59,630 nt of DNA from Devosia equisanguinis (GTDB taxonomy: Bacteria > Pseudomonadota > Alphaproteobacteria > Rhizobiales > Hyphomicrobiaceae), in contig CAMDBL010000004.1 of NCBI GenBank assembly GCA_945889015.1, positions 1-59,630 on the forward strand, given 5' to 3'. Position 1 is the stretch's first letter. The number at the start of each line of letters is the position of its first letter. Shown piece by piece: positions 52,770-59,630 of this stretch. The position numbers were made by a program, and so were the translations under genes. The notes under the pieces were generated by a model, which worked only from the letters and a program-made list of their open reading frames with translations, did no database searches and was not told the DNA's origin.

Positions 52770-53282
52770 TCAGGCCAGATCCTTCGCCTGCTTCTTGAAG
52801 CGGCGCACGATGATGTCGCGCTTCAGCCGCGACAGGAAATCAATGATCAACTTGCCGTTGAGGTGGTCGATCTCGTGCTGCACGGCGGTCGCCAGCAGGC
52901 CGGTCGCGTTCAGCGTCCGAAGCTCGCCGTCGCGGTCGATGTAGCGCACCTCGACCGAACTCGGCCGCTCGATGTCGATCCTGACGTCAGGGATCGACAG
53001 ACAGCCTTCCTCGTAGCTGCGCATGGCGCCGCCGAGCTTGATGATCTCGGGATTGATCATCACCAGCGGCTGGTCCGGCTCGCCCTCTCCGCCCACGTCC
53101 AGCACCAGCATGCGGCGGGCAATGCCGACCTGGATGGCCGCCAGCCCGACACCGGGGGCACCGTACATGGTTGCCAGCATGTCGTCGGCGAGCTTGCGCA
53201 CCTCGTCGTCGACCCGCTCGATCGGATCGGAGACTTGGCGCAGCAGCGGGTCGGGCAGCTTGATGATCGGCAAGATGGACAT
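52770..53282 (-). CDS. def: Peptide deformylase
   Basis: The 170-residue enzyme has the three PDF motifs: [10 protein letters not shown] (motif I), E-E-G-C-L-S-I-P-D (motif II, metal Cys) and H-E-I-D-H-L-N-G (motif III, metal His pair and catalytic Glu). It removes the N-formyl group from new polypeptides. Partnered with fmt 18 bases downstream, it completes the formylation/deformylation unit. Confidence 0.97.
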   Translation of the reverse strand: MSILPIIKLPDPLLRQVSDPIERVDDEVRKLADDMLATMYGAPGVGLAAIQVGIARRMLVLDVGGEGEPDQPLVMINPEIIKLGGAMRSYEEGCLSIPDVRIDIERPSSVEVRYIDRDGELRTLNATGLLATAVQHEIDHLNGKLIIDFLSRLKRDIIVRRFKKQAKDLA

Positions 53283-53385
53283 GGCGATTTCAGATAAGCA
53301 AGCCCGCGTGCGCGGTCAATCGGCCGTGTCGCGATCAGGTCCGCCGGCGCGCGGCCCGGTACGATGTCCAGTCTATGCGGCGGCC

Positions 53386-55620
53386 TCAGCCGGTGCCCGC
53401 GCCAGAACGGGCCAGGGCGCCGCCGACCACCTCGAGCAGCCGCTCCGAGGGTAGCGGCTTCTTCAGCAGGATCGCCTGTGGCGCCGCGCGGCCCTGCGGC
53501 CCGTGCCCGTGCTCGCTCATCAGGATCACGGGGACCGCACGCCGCTCGAGCTCGGCCAGCATCGAATCGAGCGGCAACCCCGGCAGATCGATGTCGATCA
53601 GCACCACGTCGAAGGCCGCTTGGGTCAGGCCCTTCACCACCGCCTCGACCGAATGCAGAGGACCAATCGTCAAGTACCCGGCCTCGGTCAGGGTCTCCTC
53701 GACATGGGCGGCATGCAGCGGCTGGTCCTCGACGATCAGAACCCGGCGGGCGCCCGAGAACGGTCGTCGCGAGAAGCGCTTGTCTGCAGATTGCGGGACG
53801 GCCCGTCCGGCCGGATCGAAATAGACCGGCGCACCGGTCCCATCGGCCAACGCCACGGTGGCGATGCACTCGACCCCGTCGGGCGGAAACTTGAGCTCGG
53901 TGCGCAGGTGCGGCAGCCGGCCGGAGCGCTCGATCAAGGCGGTGCCGAAGCCCCGCTGCACCGGCGGCGCCACGGGGGGCCCGTCGCGCTCCTTCCAGAC
54001 CAACTGCAACCGCGATGGCGCGCTTTCCAGCATCCGCCAGGAGATGTCGAGCGCGCCGCGCGGCGTCGACAAGGCCCCGTGCTGCATCGCATTGACGGCG
54101 AGTTCGTGCAGGATCAGCGTCATCTGCAGCGCGGCCTGGGGCGGCAGGAAGATATCGTCGCCCAACAACGCGATGCGATGGGACGGGCTGGCCGTCACCT
54201 CCAGCTCGGCTGCGATCAACCGGCGGATGAACGCCCCCGACCACTGCGATTCGGTGAGCAGATAGTGGGCGCTCGAAAGCGACTGCAGGCGGCCGGTGAA
54301 GCTCGCCAGGAACGTATCGAGATCGCCGGCCGAGCGCGCGGTCTGCGAGGCGATGGATTGGACGATGGCGAGGGTATTGCGCACCCGGTGATTGAGCTCG
54401 GCGACCAACAGGTCGCGCTGCTGATCGGCCTTGCGGCGATCGGTGATGTCGCGATTGGTCTCGAGAATGACGTTGCGGCCGCCGACGGGAATGCATTCCT
54501 GCCGGGTGTCGACCCAGACCTCGTCGCCGTCCTTGTCGATGTGCAGGACCTCACCGGTCCACGAGCCCTCGGCCGCCAGGATACGCTCGAGTTCGGGGAC
54601 GGACATCGGATGCCGCGTCTTCAGCAGTTGGTGGCTGATAGCGCCGACCGCCTCGGCCTTGGTGAATCCGTAGAGCTCCTCGCAGCCCTTGTTCCACATC
54701 AGGATGCCGCCATCCATGTCCCAGGCCATCATCGCCTCGTGCGACAGCTCGATGATGCGCGCGAGCTGCCTCAACCGCTGGCTGACGATGCGCTGCTCGG
54801 TGATGTCGGTGTTCGTGCCGCACCACAGTTGAACCCGGCCGGTCTCGTCGCGGATCGGCATCGCCCGCGACAGAAACCAGCGATATGCGCCGTCCTTGCC
54901 GCGGAGCGGAAACACGTCCTCCCAAACCGTCCCGCTCTCGAAACAAGCGGTGATTTTCTTCACCACGCGGTCGAGATGCTCAGGGTGATGGACGGCCTTC
55001 CAGCCCCATCCCGCCATCTCCGCCATGGTCGTTCCAGTGTAGTCGAACCACCTTTGATTGTACCAGAAAATATAGCCGGAGGCGTCCGCCATCCAGGCGA
55101 ACTGAGCGACGTTGTCGGCCAGCGCGCGGAACCGCTGCTCGCTGATCTCGAGTGACTGCTCGGCCCTGCGATGCGCGGTCACGTCGCGCGAGATGGCCAG
55201 CAGGTAGACGAGCTTGCCGCCGGCATCGAAAACCGGACTGACGACGACGTCCCACCATTTCGGCGTCGAGCGCGCGGTCGGGCAGAATCCCGAAAACTGA
55301 ACGACATCGCCGGTAATGGCGCGGGCGACGGCCTGCTCGACGGCCTGTCTCTCCGACTCGGGCCACAGGCTCGACCAGCGGGCGCCTCGCACCTGCTCGA
55401 CACCGTCGATCTCCAGCAGCCGGCAGGCTTGCTCGGTCATGAAGCAGAGGTTGCCGTCGGGGCTGATCAGCTTCACGCAATCGGGGCTGGCGGCGAGGAA
55501 ATGGCGGCCGAGGTCGTCCTGCAGGGCGGGATCGACGAACTCCGTCGTACCTACCTTTCCAGCGGCGATGTCTCCTGAGACGATGTCCGATTTGCCGGCG
55601 CTATCCTTCGGTCGATTCAT
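53386..55620 (-). CDS. PAS-containing HWE-family hybrid histidine kinase
   Basis: I choose ATG 55620, preceded by GGGAGGGG, over a GTG at 55806 that overlaps phyR; the 744-residue form starts just before the first PAS domain. Three PAS domains span residues ~35-400. The HWE dimerisation/phosphoacceptor block is A-E-L-N-H-R-V-R-N-T-L-A (His ~411), with L-H-E-L-A-V-N-A-M-Q-H-G-A in the ATPase domain. A C-terminal receiver follows (L-I-V-E-D-Q-P and D-V-V-L-I-D-I-D-L-P-G, Asp ~676). HWE/HisKA_2 kinases are the usual activators of PhyR, and the gene lies directly downstream of phyR. Confidence 0.9.
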   Translation of the reverse strand: MNRPKDSAGKSDIVSGDIAAGKVGTTEFVDPALQDDLGRHFLAASPDCVKLISPDGNLCFMTEQACRLLEIDGVEQVRGARWSSLWPESERQAVEQAVARAITGDVVQFSGFCPTARSTPKWWDVVVSPVFDAGGKLVYLLAISRDVTAHRRAEQSLEISEQRFRALADNVAQFAWMADASGYIFWYNQRWFDYTGTTMAEMAGWGWKAVHHPEHLDRVVKKITACFESGTVWEDVFPLRGKDGAYRWFLSRAMPIRDETGRVQLWCGTNTDITEQRIVSQRLRQLARIIELSHEAMMAWDMDGGILMWNKGCEELYGFTKAEAVGAISHQLLKTRHPMSVPELERILAAEGSWTGEVLHIDKDGDEVWVDTRQECIPVGGRNVILETNRDITDRRKADQQRDLLVAELNHRVRNTLAIVQSIASQTARSAGDLDTFLASFTGRLQSLSSAHYLLTESQWSGAFIRRLIAAELEVTASPSHRIALLGDDIFLPPQAALQMTLILHELAVNAMQHGALSTPRGALDISWRMLESAPSRLQLVWKERDGPPVAPPVQRGFGTALIERSGRLPHLRTELKFPPDGVECIATVALADGTGAPVYFDPAGRAVPQSADKRFSRRPFSGARRVLIVEDQPLHAAHVEETLTEAGYLTIGPLHSVEAVVKGLTQAAFDVVLIDIDLPGLPLDSMLAELERRAVPVILMSEHGHGPQGRAAPQAILLKKPLPSERLLEVVGGALARSGAGTG

Positions 55621-55798
55621 GGCCCCTCCCGCGACCAGAGGATCCAGGGCCAGACCAGTCCCCGAAGCGGGCTGCGCCATCTTGGTCGTGACCATCGCCG
55701 GCCCGTCCATTGCCGGCGTGAGACGATCATTGCGTCCGAGCACGACCTCGTTCTTTCGACCAACGTTGCGGCTCCGACCGGCGCCGCCGGCGCTGTTG

Positions 55799-56605
55799 TC
55801 ACGCACTTCCGTTTCCTGCCTTCACGTCGAAGAACAGCGCCTGGCTGATCACAGCCTTGACCATCTCCGGGCGGAACGGCTTGGTGATGAGAAACGCCGG
55901 CTCGGCCCGCTCGCCGGTCAGCAGCCGCTCCGGATACGCCGTGATGAAGATCACAGGCACGTTGATCTGTTTCAGGATATCGTTGACGGCATCGATGCCG
56001 GAGCTGCCGTCGGCGAGCTGAACATCGGCCAGAATCAACTCGGGTCCGGTCTTTGCCGCCAGCTCGACGGCCTCGCGTCGGGTCGTGGCAGAGCCGACGA
56101 CCACGTGACCGATCTCGCTGACGATGGTTTCGAGATCGAGCGCGATCAGCGGCTCATCCTCGATGATCAGCACGCGCGCCTCGATCTGCTCGGCGATCTC
56201 CTTGCCGGCCTTGTCGACCAGAGCACGCACATCGGTCTCGCTGATATCCAGCATCGAGGCGATCTCACTGGTGTTAAACTGTCCGACAGCCGCCAGCACG
56301 AACGCCTGACGGGGCAGCGGCGTCAGTGTCTCGATGCGCCGGTCGGCCACCATCGTCGACCCACCGTCGAACGGCTCGGCGCGATGATTGACCGGCATCG
56401 TGCTCCAAACCTTGAGGAACGCGCGATACAGCGCCGCTCGCGGCGGCATGTTCCGCCGAAAGATGCTCTGATCCGCCACCAGAGCTTCGAGCGTCGCGAC
56501 GGCGTAGGAATCGCCCCGATCCTGAGTGCCGGTCAATGCCCGAGCAAACCGGCGAAGGTAGGGGAGATGCGGTGCCACCAGGTCTGCAAGCGACTGTTCT
56601 GTCAC
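55799..56605 (-). CDS. phyR: General stress response regulator PhyR
   Basis: The GTG start follows GGGGGA; the product has 268 residues. Residues 1-~135 form a sigma-like domain resembling EcfG regions 2 and 4 (L-R-R-F-A-R-A-L-T-G, L-P-R-Q-A-F-V-L, F-N-T-S-E-I-A-S-M-L-D). Residues ~143-260 are a receiver domain with the acidic pair at V-L-I-I-E-D-E-P, phosphoacceptor D194 (A-D-V-Q-L-A-D-G) and the late Lys in I-T-K-P-F. Phosphorylated PhyR binds NepR and frees EcfG. An EcfG-type promoter lies at 56667-56691. Confidence 0.96.
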   Translation of the reverse strand: MTEQSLADLVAPHLPYLRRFARALTGTQDRGDSYAVATLEALVADQSIFRRNMPPRAALYRAFLKVWSTMPVNHRAEPFDGGSTMVADRRIETLTPLPRQAFVLAAVGQFNTSEIASMLDISETDVRALVDKAGKEIAEQIEARVLIIEDEPLIALDLETIVSEIGHVVVGSATTRREAVELAAKTGPELILADVQLADGSSGIDAVNDILKQINVPVIFITAYPERLLTGERAEPAFLITKPFRPEMVKAVISQALFFDVKAGNGSA

Positions 56606-56666
56606 GTTAATCCCCCTTTTGACGCAGCATGCGCCGGATCACGGAGCCACGGGCAACGTAGTGCTG

Positions 56667-56691
56667 AACGTACGAGGCCGGTATCGGTTCC
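56667..56691 (-). promoter_or_regulatory. EcfG-type promoter of phyR (GGAAC-N16-CGTT)
   Basis: On the minus strand GGAAC (56691-56687) and CGTT (56670-56667) are separated by 16 bases, matching the alphaproteobacterial general stress consensus. It lies ~60 bases before the phyR start and predicts positive feedback by EcfG. Confidence 0.85.
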
Positions 56692-56748
56692 ATCGCGGAC
56701 GATCCACGGCCGGCCGACATGCGCCTACCGATCTTTTCACTCTGTCCC

Positions 56749-56805
56749 CAGCAGTGAACACGGCCCACAGCAGTGAACACGGGCCACAGCAGTGAACATG
56801 GGTCG
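56749..56805. repeat. Three tandem 19-bp repeats upstream of phyR
   Basis: CAGCAGTGAACACGGCCCA and two near-copies occur head to tail at 56749-56767, 56768-56786 and 56787-56805; the third is diverged after the first ~11 bases. They lie between ecfG and phyR, upstream of the phyR promoter boxes. The phase (19 bp, nearly two helical turns) would place bound proteins on almost the same face. Confidence 0.75.
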
Positions 56806-56884
56806 GCGGCTAAGGTCAGGCAAGACATGTTTGAGCGCAAGCGCCCGTTCGATCGATGTTGGCGGGTCGCATGCGCCGACGGTC

Positions 56885-57442
56885 TCAGCCGCCGGAGACC
56901 GAGCGGACGGTCGGATGGGAGAAGTCCTCGGCGCCGAACTCCACGGCTTCTTCGATCCCCATGATCTCCGTCAACTTGGCGCGCGCACGATTGACGCGGC
57001 TCTTGATGGTTCCAACCGCGCAGCCGCACATCAACGCGGCATCCTCGTAGGAGAACCCTTCCGCGCCGATCAGCAGCAGCGCCTCGCGTTGGTCGTGGGG
57101 AAGCGTTTCGAACGCCTTGCTGAAATCCAGCAGATCCATGTGACCCGGCTGCTCGCCCTTGACGCTCAACTGCTGCGACAGCAGCCCGTCGTGATCGTGG
57201 ACCTCGTACTTACGCTTGCGCCGCTCGGAGATGTAGGCATTGCGCAATATGGTGAACAGCCAGGCCTTCATGTTGGAGCCCGCCGCGAAACTGGCGCGAT
57301 ACCGCCAGGCCTTGACCAGCGTCTCCTGAACGAGATCGTCGGCATGATCCGCGTTTCCGCACACCGACCGGGCGAACGCGCGCAGATTTGGGATGAGGGC
57401 CGCAAGCTGATCCTGCATGTCGCTCGATCGGCCATCCGTCAT
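56885..57442 (-). CDS. ecfG: General stress response ECF sigma factor EcfG
   Basis: The ATG at 57442 overlaps the nepR stop (ATGA), giving 185 residues. Region 2 is F-A-R-S-V-C-G-N-A-D-H-A-D-D-L-V-Q-E-T-L-V-K-A-W and W-L-F-T-I-L-R-N-A-Y. Region 4 is L-P-H-D-Q-R-E-A-L-L-L-I-G-A-E-G-F-S-Y-E-D-A-A and C-A-V-G-T-I-K-S-R-V-N-R-A-R. These are typical of EcfG (ECF15). It directs transcription from GGAAC-N16-CGTT promoters and is held by NepR until PhyR is phosphorylated. Confidence 0.95.
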   Translation of the reverse strand: MTDGRSSDMQDQLAALIPNLRAFARSVCGNADHADDLVQETLVKAWRYRASFAAGSNMKAWLFTILRNAYISERRKRKYEVHDHDGLLSQQLSVKGEQPGHMDLLDFSKAFETLPHDQREALLLIGAEGFSYEDAALMCGCAVGTIKSRVNRARAKLTEIMGIEEAVEFGAEDFSHPTVRSVSGG

Positions 57443-57696
57443 GAACTGGGCTCCCTCTTCGCCAACTCCTCCAGAAGCCGTGTGAACTTCTCCGGTAGAG
57501 GCTCCGCCAGCATCTCGTCGTAGGCGCGCCGAAGCTGCCGGCCGATCTGGCCTTGCGCCTCCGCCGTCAACCGCGTCTCGGGGCCCGGACCGCCGCCGCT
57601 GTCCGTGCCGTACTCCAGGTTCTGTTCCATTGCCGGATCGACGTCCTGCCCTGTGATCGCCTGCCCCTTGATCGGTAGCCCGTCCTTGTTGGTCAT
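57439..57696 (-). CDS. nepR: Anti-sigma factor NepR
   Basis: The small protein (85 residues; ATG 57696) carries the NepR core near its C-terminus: Q-I-G-R-Q-L-R-R-A-Y-D-E-M-L-A-E-P-L-P-E-K-F-T, followed by R-L-L-E-E-L. Those two helices bind either EcfG or the sigma-like domain of PhyR. The N-terminal ~45 residues are Gly/Asp-rich and probably disordered. It precedes ecfG with a 4-base overlap, fixing their ratio. Confidence 0.93.
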   Translation of the reverse strand: MTNKDGLPIKGQAITGQDVDPAMEQNLEYGTDSGGGPGPETRLTAEAQGQIGRQLRRAYDEMLAEPLPEKFTRLLEELAKREPSS

Positions 57697-57769
57697 TTGC
57701 TGTTCCGCTTCGCCCACCCTGGTCACATGGAACCGCGGCCTCGGCGACGCCAGATTTCCGGTGTCGTAC

Positions 57770-57794
57770 AACGCGCCGTTCCATGATCGGTTCC
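57770..57794 (-). promoter_or_regulatory. EcfG-type promoter of nepR-ecfG (GGAAC-N16-CGTT)
   Basis: GGAAC (57794-57790) and CGTT (57773-57770) on the minus strand have a 16-base spacer and lie ~75 bases before nepR. This predicts autoregulation of the nepR-ecfG operon. A second GGAAC lies inside the spacer, but no CGTT at the right distance accompanies it. Confidence 0.85.
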
Positions 57795-57902
57795 ATACCA
57801 GCCGGTGTTTACGCATGCACTGGGCAACAGCGGTTGGACTGTGTCCAATTCGACCGTCTACAAATTCTTCGCTACTTTCCCGCCGCCGATTCAGCCGCCG
57901 CT

Positions 57903-58403
57903 TCAAGCGTCGGCGCCGGCCTCGGCGTTGGAGGCGCTCTGCTCCTCGGTCTGCCGGGTCATCACGAACACCGCCGCCAGGATCGCCATGACCAGGGGCA
58001 GGTTTCGCATGATCAGGCGCAGAATCATCGGAGCCGCGGACGGCCCCGCGGCGCTCAGCATCGCCGCGGCCACCTCCTTGTCGGTGTCGCTCCACCCGCT
58101 CGCCGGCTTTTCCGGCTCACCGGTGAGCGGTGCGGTCTCGGCATACCCTTCGCCGGCCGTCAGGCTTTCTGGCCCGGTGACCGTCGTATACGCATAAGCG
58201 ATCAATCCGATGACGGCGAAAATCACCGCCATCACCAGATTGCCCAGCTCCGCGCCGAGCTCGCGATTGATCCAGGAACTCAACGCCGCGATACCGAAGC
58301 CGAATGCGATGACGAACGGGACCATGGCCACGGCCTTGCCGAGCATCGTTTCGACGACGCTGTGGATGCCGGACTGGGCACGTTGAATAATGGATTCGAA
58401 CAT
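57903..58403 (-). CDS. Three-helix membrane protein of unknown function
   Basis: The ATG at 58403 has AGGGGA five bases upstream and is preferred to an earlier in-frame ATG; it gives 166 residues. Helices lie near residues 25-45, 55-75 and 135-152. An acidic region between helices 2 and 3 holds T-G-E-P-E-K-P-A-S-G-W. No family is recognised. It is co-directional with the DUF883 gene 77 bases upstream, which has an EcfG promoter, so it may be a stress-response member too. Confidence 0.6.
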   Translation of the reverse strand: MFESIIQRAQSGIHSVVETMLGKAVAMVPFVIAFGFGIAALSSWINRELGAELGNLVMAVIFAVIGLIAYAYTTVTGPESLTAGEGYAETAPLTGEPEKPASGWSDTDKEVAAAMLSAAGPSAAPMILRLIMRNLPLVMAILAAVFVMTRQTEEQSASNAEAGADA

Positions 58404-58480
58404 TGCATTCCCCTGATGCTCAGGCTCGGCCCGAAAGCGCATGACGCGCAGTCATCACGGCGCGCGAAGCGATCACCGCA

Positions 58481-58801
58481 TCAGGACTTCCACAAGGCGC
58501 CGAGCAGGAAGCCCATCGCGGCCGCGACCGCCAGCGTCGCCATCGGTTGATCCTTGACGGACCTGTCGACGGCGGTCTTGAGATTGCCGGCCACCTGCTG
58601 CACCCGCTCCGCGCCCTCGCGGCCACGCTCGGCCACGTCGCGCGCCATATCCTGGCCGCTCTCCATGGCCCGGTCCATCTGATCGCTCGCCTTCGACGCG
58701 AGATCCGACGCCTTCTCCGATACGTTGTTGGCGACGCCGCGCGCACGCTCCTCCGCATCCTTCCGCATGGAACCCTCGCCATAGGGGATGGTGGTCGCCA
58801 T
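58481..58801 (-). CDS. DUF883/ElaB-YqjD-like membrane-anchored stress protein
   Basis: The ATG at 58801 follows GAGGAGAG and gives 106 residues. The bulk is a charged amphipathic helix (A-E-E-R-A-R-G-V-A-N-N-V-S-E-K-A-S-D-L-A), and a single C-terminal membrane segment follows (L-A-V-A-A-A-M-G-F-L-L-G-A-L-W). The final G-F-L-L-G-x-L-W-type motif is typical of YqjD/ElaB-like ribosome-associated proteins. An EcfG promoter lies directly upstream, so it is a probable general stress response target. Confidence 0.83.
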   Translation of the reverse strand: MATTIPYGEGSMRKDAEERARGVANNVSEKASDLASKASDQMDRAMESGQDMARDVAERGREGAERVQQVAGNLKTAVDRSVKDQPMATLAVAAAMGFLLGALWKS

Positions 58802-58841
58802 GGTGCTGCTCTCCTCGATGATGTTTACGTGATGGAGGCAT

Positions 58842-58866
58842 AACGCAGGCTTGCTGGCATCGTTCC
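58842..58866 (-). promoter_or_regulatory. EcfG-type promoter of the DUF883 gene (GGAAC-N16-CGTT)
   Basis: GGAAC (58866-58862) and CGTT (58845-58842) on the minus strand are 16 bases apart and lie ~40 bases before the start codon. It is the third match with identical spacing in this locus. Confidence 0.85.
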
Positions 58867-58896
58867 ATCGGTGCCGGCGATTCGCTCGCTCGATGT

Positions 58897-59630
58897 CTAC
58901 GCGCCCCCACCGCGCTTCTTCCACAACGCGCGCGCCAGCGATCCGGCTGCACTCGTCGCCTGCCATCCGGCCTCGCGCCAGCTCGTGCGCCGCTTCATCC
59001 GATCGATCCGGCGCAGCGTCGCGACGCGCCGAGCACGCGGCAGCGCTTGCTCGATCGCCGACCAGATTTTGTCGCCGCCGTTCCCGGCCTCGAGACTGCC
59101 GACCTCGACAACTGGCGCGACGGTGCCGCCGTAGCAGGCCGCGACAGCCGGCATCAATCCGCTGTCGGATGGCTCGCCGCTCCGCTCGCGCGGGTCATCG
59201 ACCAGCAGCGGGATCAGCACCGGCGCCAGCACCGAAGGCGTCCGGTTGAAATGCTGGGAGGCGGCGGAAAGCACGGCTCGATCCTCGTTGGACAGGCCGG
59301 ACCGGCCCGCGATCAGCAGCACGATGTCGGCTTGCTCCGCCTCGGCGACGATGGTCGCGACGTCGCCGAGGCTGCCGTCGGCAATGCCGGTGGAAAGCAC
59401 GTCGACCGAGACGGGGTCCGAGGTCCGGGGCTGACCTTTGGAGTCGTGCTTCTGAATATTGTCCGGGCGGACACCGGATCTCGCGAGCCACGCCTCGGCG
59501 GCGGCCCGCTCGGCGGACGCGATGAGCGCTGCGACGCTCGCCCGCTCGCCCGCGGTGCGGCCGGTCACGAGAACCTTGACCGGCGCCGGCATCGCCGCGT
59601 CCAACGTCGCGGTGCCCGCGGCAGAGCCCG
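58897..59630 (-). CDS. Degenerate P-loop GTPase-like protein (cut by window end)
   Basis: The frame is open through the right edge, so the true start is beyond 59630. The region V-K-V-L-V-T-G-R-T-A-G-E-R-A-S-V-A-A-L occupies the place of a P-loop but lacks the G-K-S/T core. A-D-I-V-L-L-I-A-G-R and V-L-A-P-V-L-I-P-L-L-V-D-D resemble the later strands of a GTPase domain, with a basic helical C-terminus (R-A-R-R-V-A-T-L-R-R-I-D-R-M-K-R-R). It may be a pseudo-GTPase domain on a larger membrane protein. It is divergent in layout from nothing visible and lies just upstream of the DUF883 gene. Confidence 0.55.
   Translation of the reverse strand, partial: GSAAGTATLDAAMPAPVKVLVTGRTAGERASVAALIASAERAAAEAWLARSGVRPDNIQKHDSKGQPRTSDPVSVDVLSTGIADGSLGDVATIVAEAEQADIVLLIAGRSGLSNEDRAVLSAASQHFNRTPSVLAPVLIPLLVDDPRERSGEPSDSGLMPAVAACYGGTVAPVVEVGSLEAGNGGDKIWSAIEQALPRARRVATLRRIDRMKRRTSWREAGWQATSAAGSLARALWKKRGGGA

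Noticed and set aside
56607-56690. Short minus-strand frame M-E-P-I-P-A-S-Y ending just before phyR, as a possible uORF or leader peptide
   Set aside because: Its ATG overlaps the -35 box of the EcfG promoter, so a transcript from that promoter would not include it.
1-59630. tRNA, rRNA, CRISPR array, transposase or phage integrase genes
   Set aside because: I read the intergenic regions for cloverleaf ends, direct-repeat/spacer patterns and transposase motifs and found none I could support; a tRNAscan or ISfinder search was not possible.

Overview
The window is high-GC, gene-dense chromosomal DNA from an alphaproteobacterium, most likely of the order Hyphomicrobiales. The best support is a complete alphaproteobacterial general stress response locus (phyR, nepR, ecfG and an HWE-family hybrid kinase). 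Further support comes from an RpoE-ChrR pair, a methylsuccinyl-CoA dehydrogenase-like enzyme of the ethylmalonyl-CoA pathway, the gene order cmk-rpsA-sppA-ihfB-lapA, and palindromic intergenic repeats of the kind common in this order. I see no rRNA, tRNA, CRISPR array, transposase or prophage genes. The species cannot be named from the sequence.

Layout. 0-5.6 kb: the end of a lytic transglycosylase, an unknown protein, an acyl-CoA dehydrogenase (probable mcd), a patatin phospholipase and a helix-hairpin-helix (HHH) protein. 5.8-11.1 kb: a co-directional run of a YihY membrane protein, an NHL propeller, a flavin monooxygenase, a two-gene (split) thiamine-diphosphate decarboxylase and an unknown protein. 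11.1-17.1 kb: a NYN-domain protein with a possible LOTUS domain, a cupin, gloB divergent from a methyltransferase, an SMP-30 lactonase-like protein and a DUF4112 protein. 17.2-20.2 kb: a copper-delivery cluster (DUF2946 protein, PCu(A)C chaperone, SCO, PepSY membrane protein). 20.2-26.3 kb: mepA, a short-chain dehydrogenase, a three-gene ABC importer and an ornithine cyclodeaminase family protein. 26.3-31.0 kb: the lapA-ihfB-sppA-rpsA-cmk block. 31.1-33.8 kb: a LysR regulator divergent from a DUF1127 gene, an unusual L19 gene and a DUF6157 gene.

33.8-35.6 kb is the oddest part. A small cysteine-rich HNH/zinc-ribbon-like gene in visibly lower-GC DNA is followed by about 1 kb of non-coding DNA packed with long inverted repeats. 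35.6-45.3 kb holds an MFS transporter, an extensin-like protein, a molybdopterin oxidoreductase, the rpoE-chrR pair with a recognisable autoregulated promoter, a Gfo/Idh oxidoreductase, a VapBC pair with a frameshifted toxin and a class III CoA transferase. 45.4-53.3 kb holds truA, small envelope and monooxygenase-like proteins, an ABC-F ATPase, an SAF-domain dehydrogenase, and def-fmt coupled to a small putative metallopeptidase.

53.4-59.6 kb is the general stress response locus. In this model the hybrid kinase signals to PhyR, PhyR binds the anti-sigma factor NepR, and EcfG is freed. Three promoters of the EcfG type (GGAAC-N16-CGTT) lie before phyR, before nepR-ecfG and before a DUF883 stress gene, so the locus contains regulators and at least one probable target.
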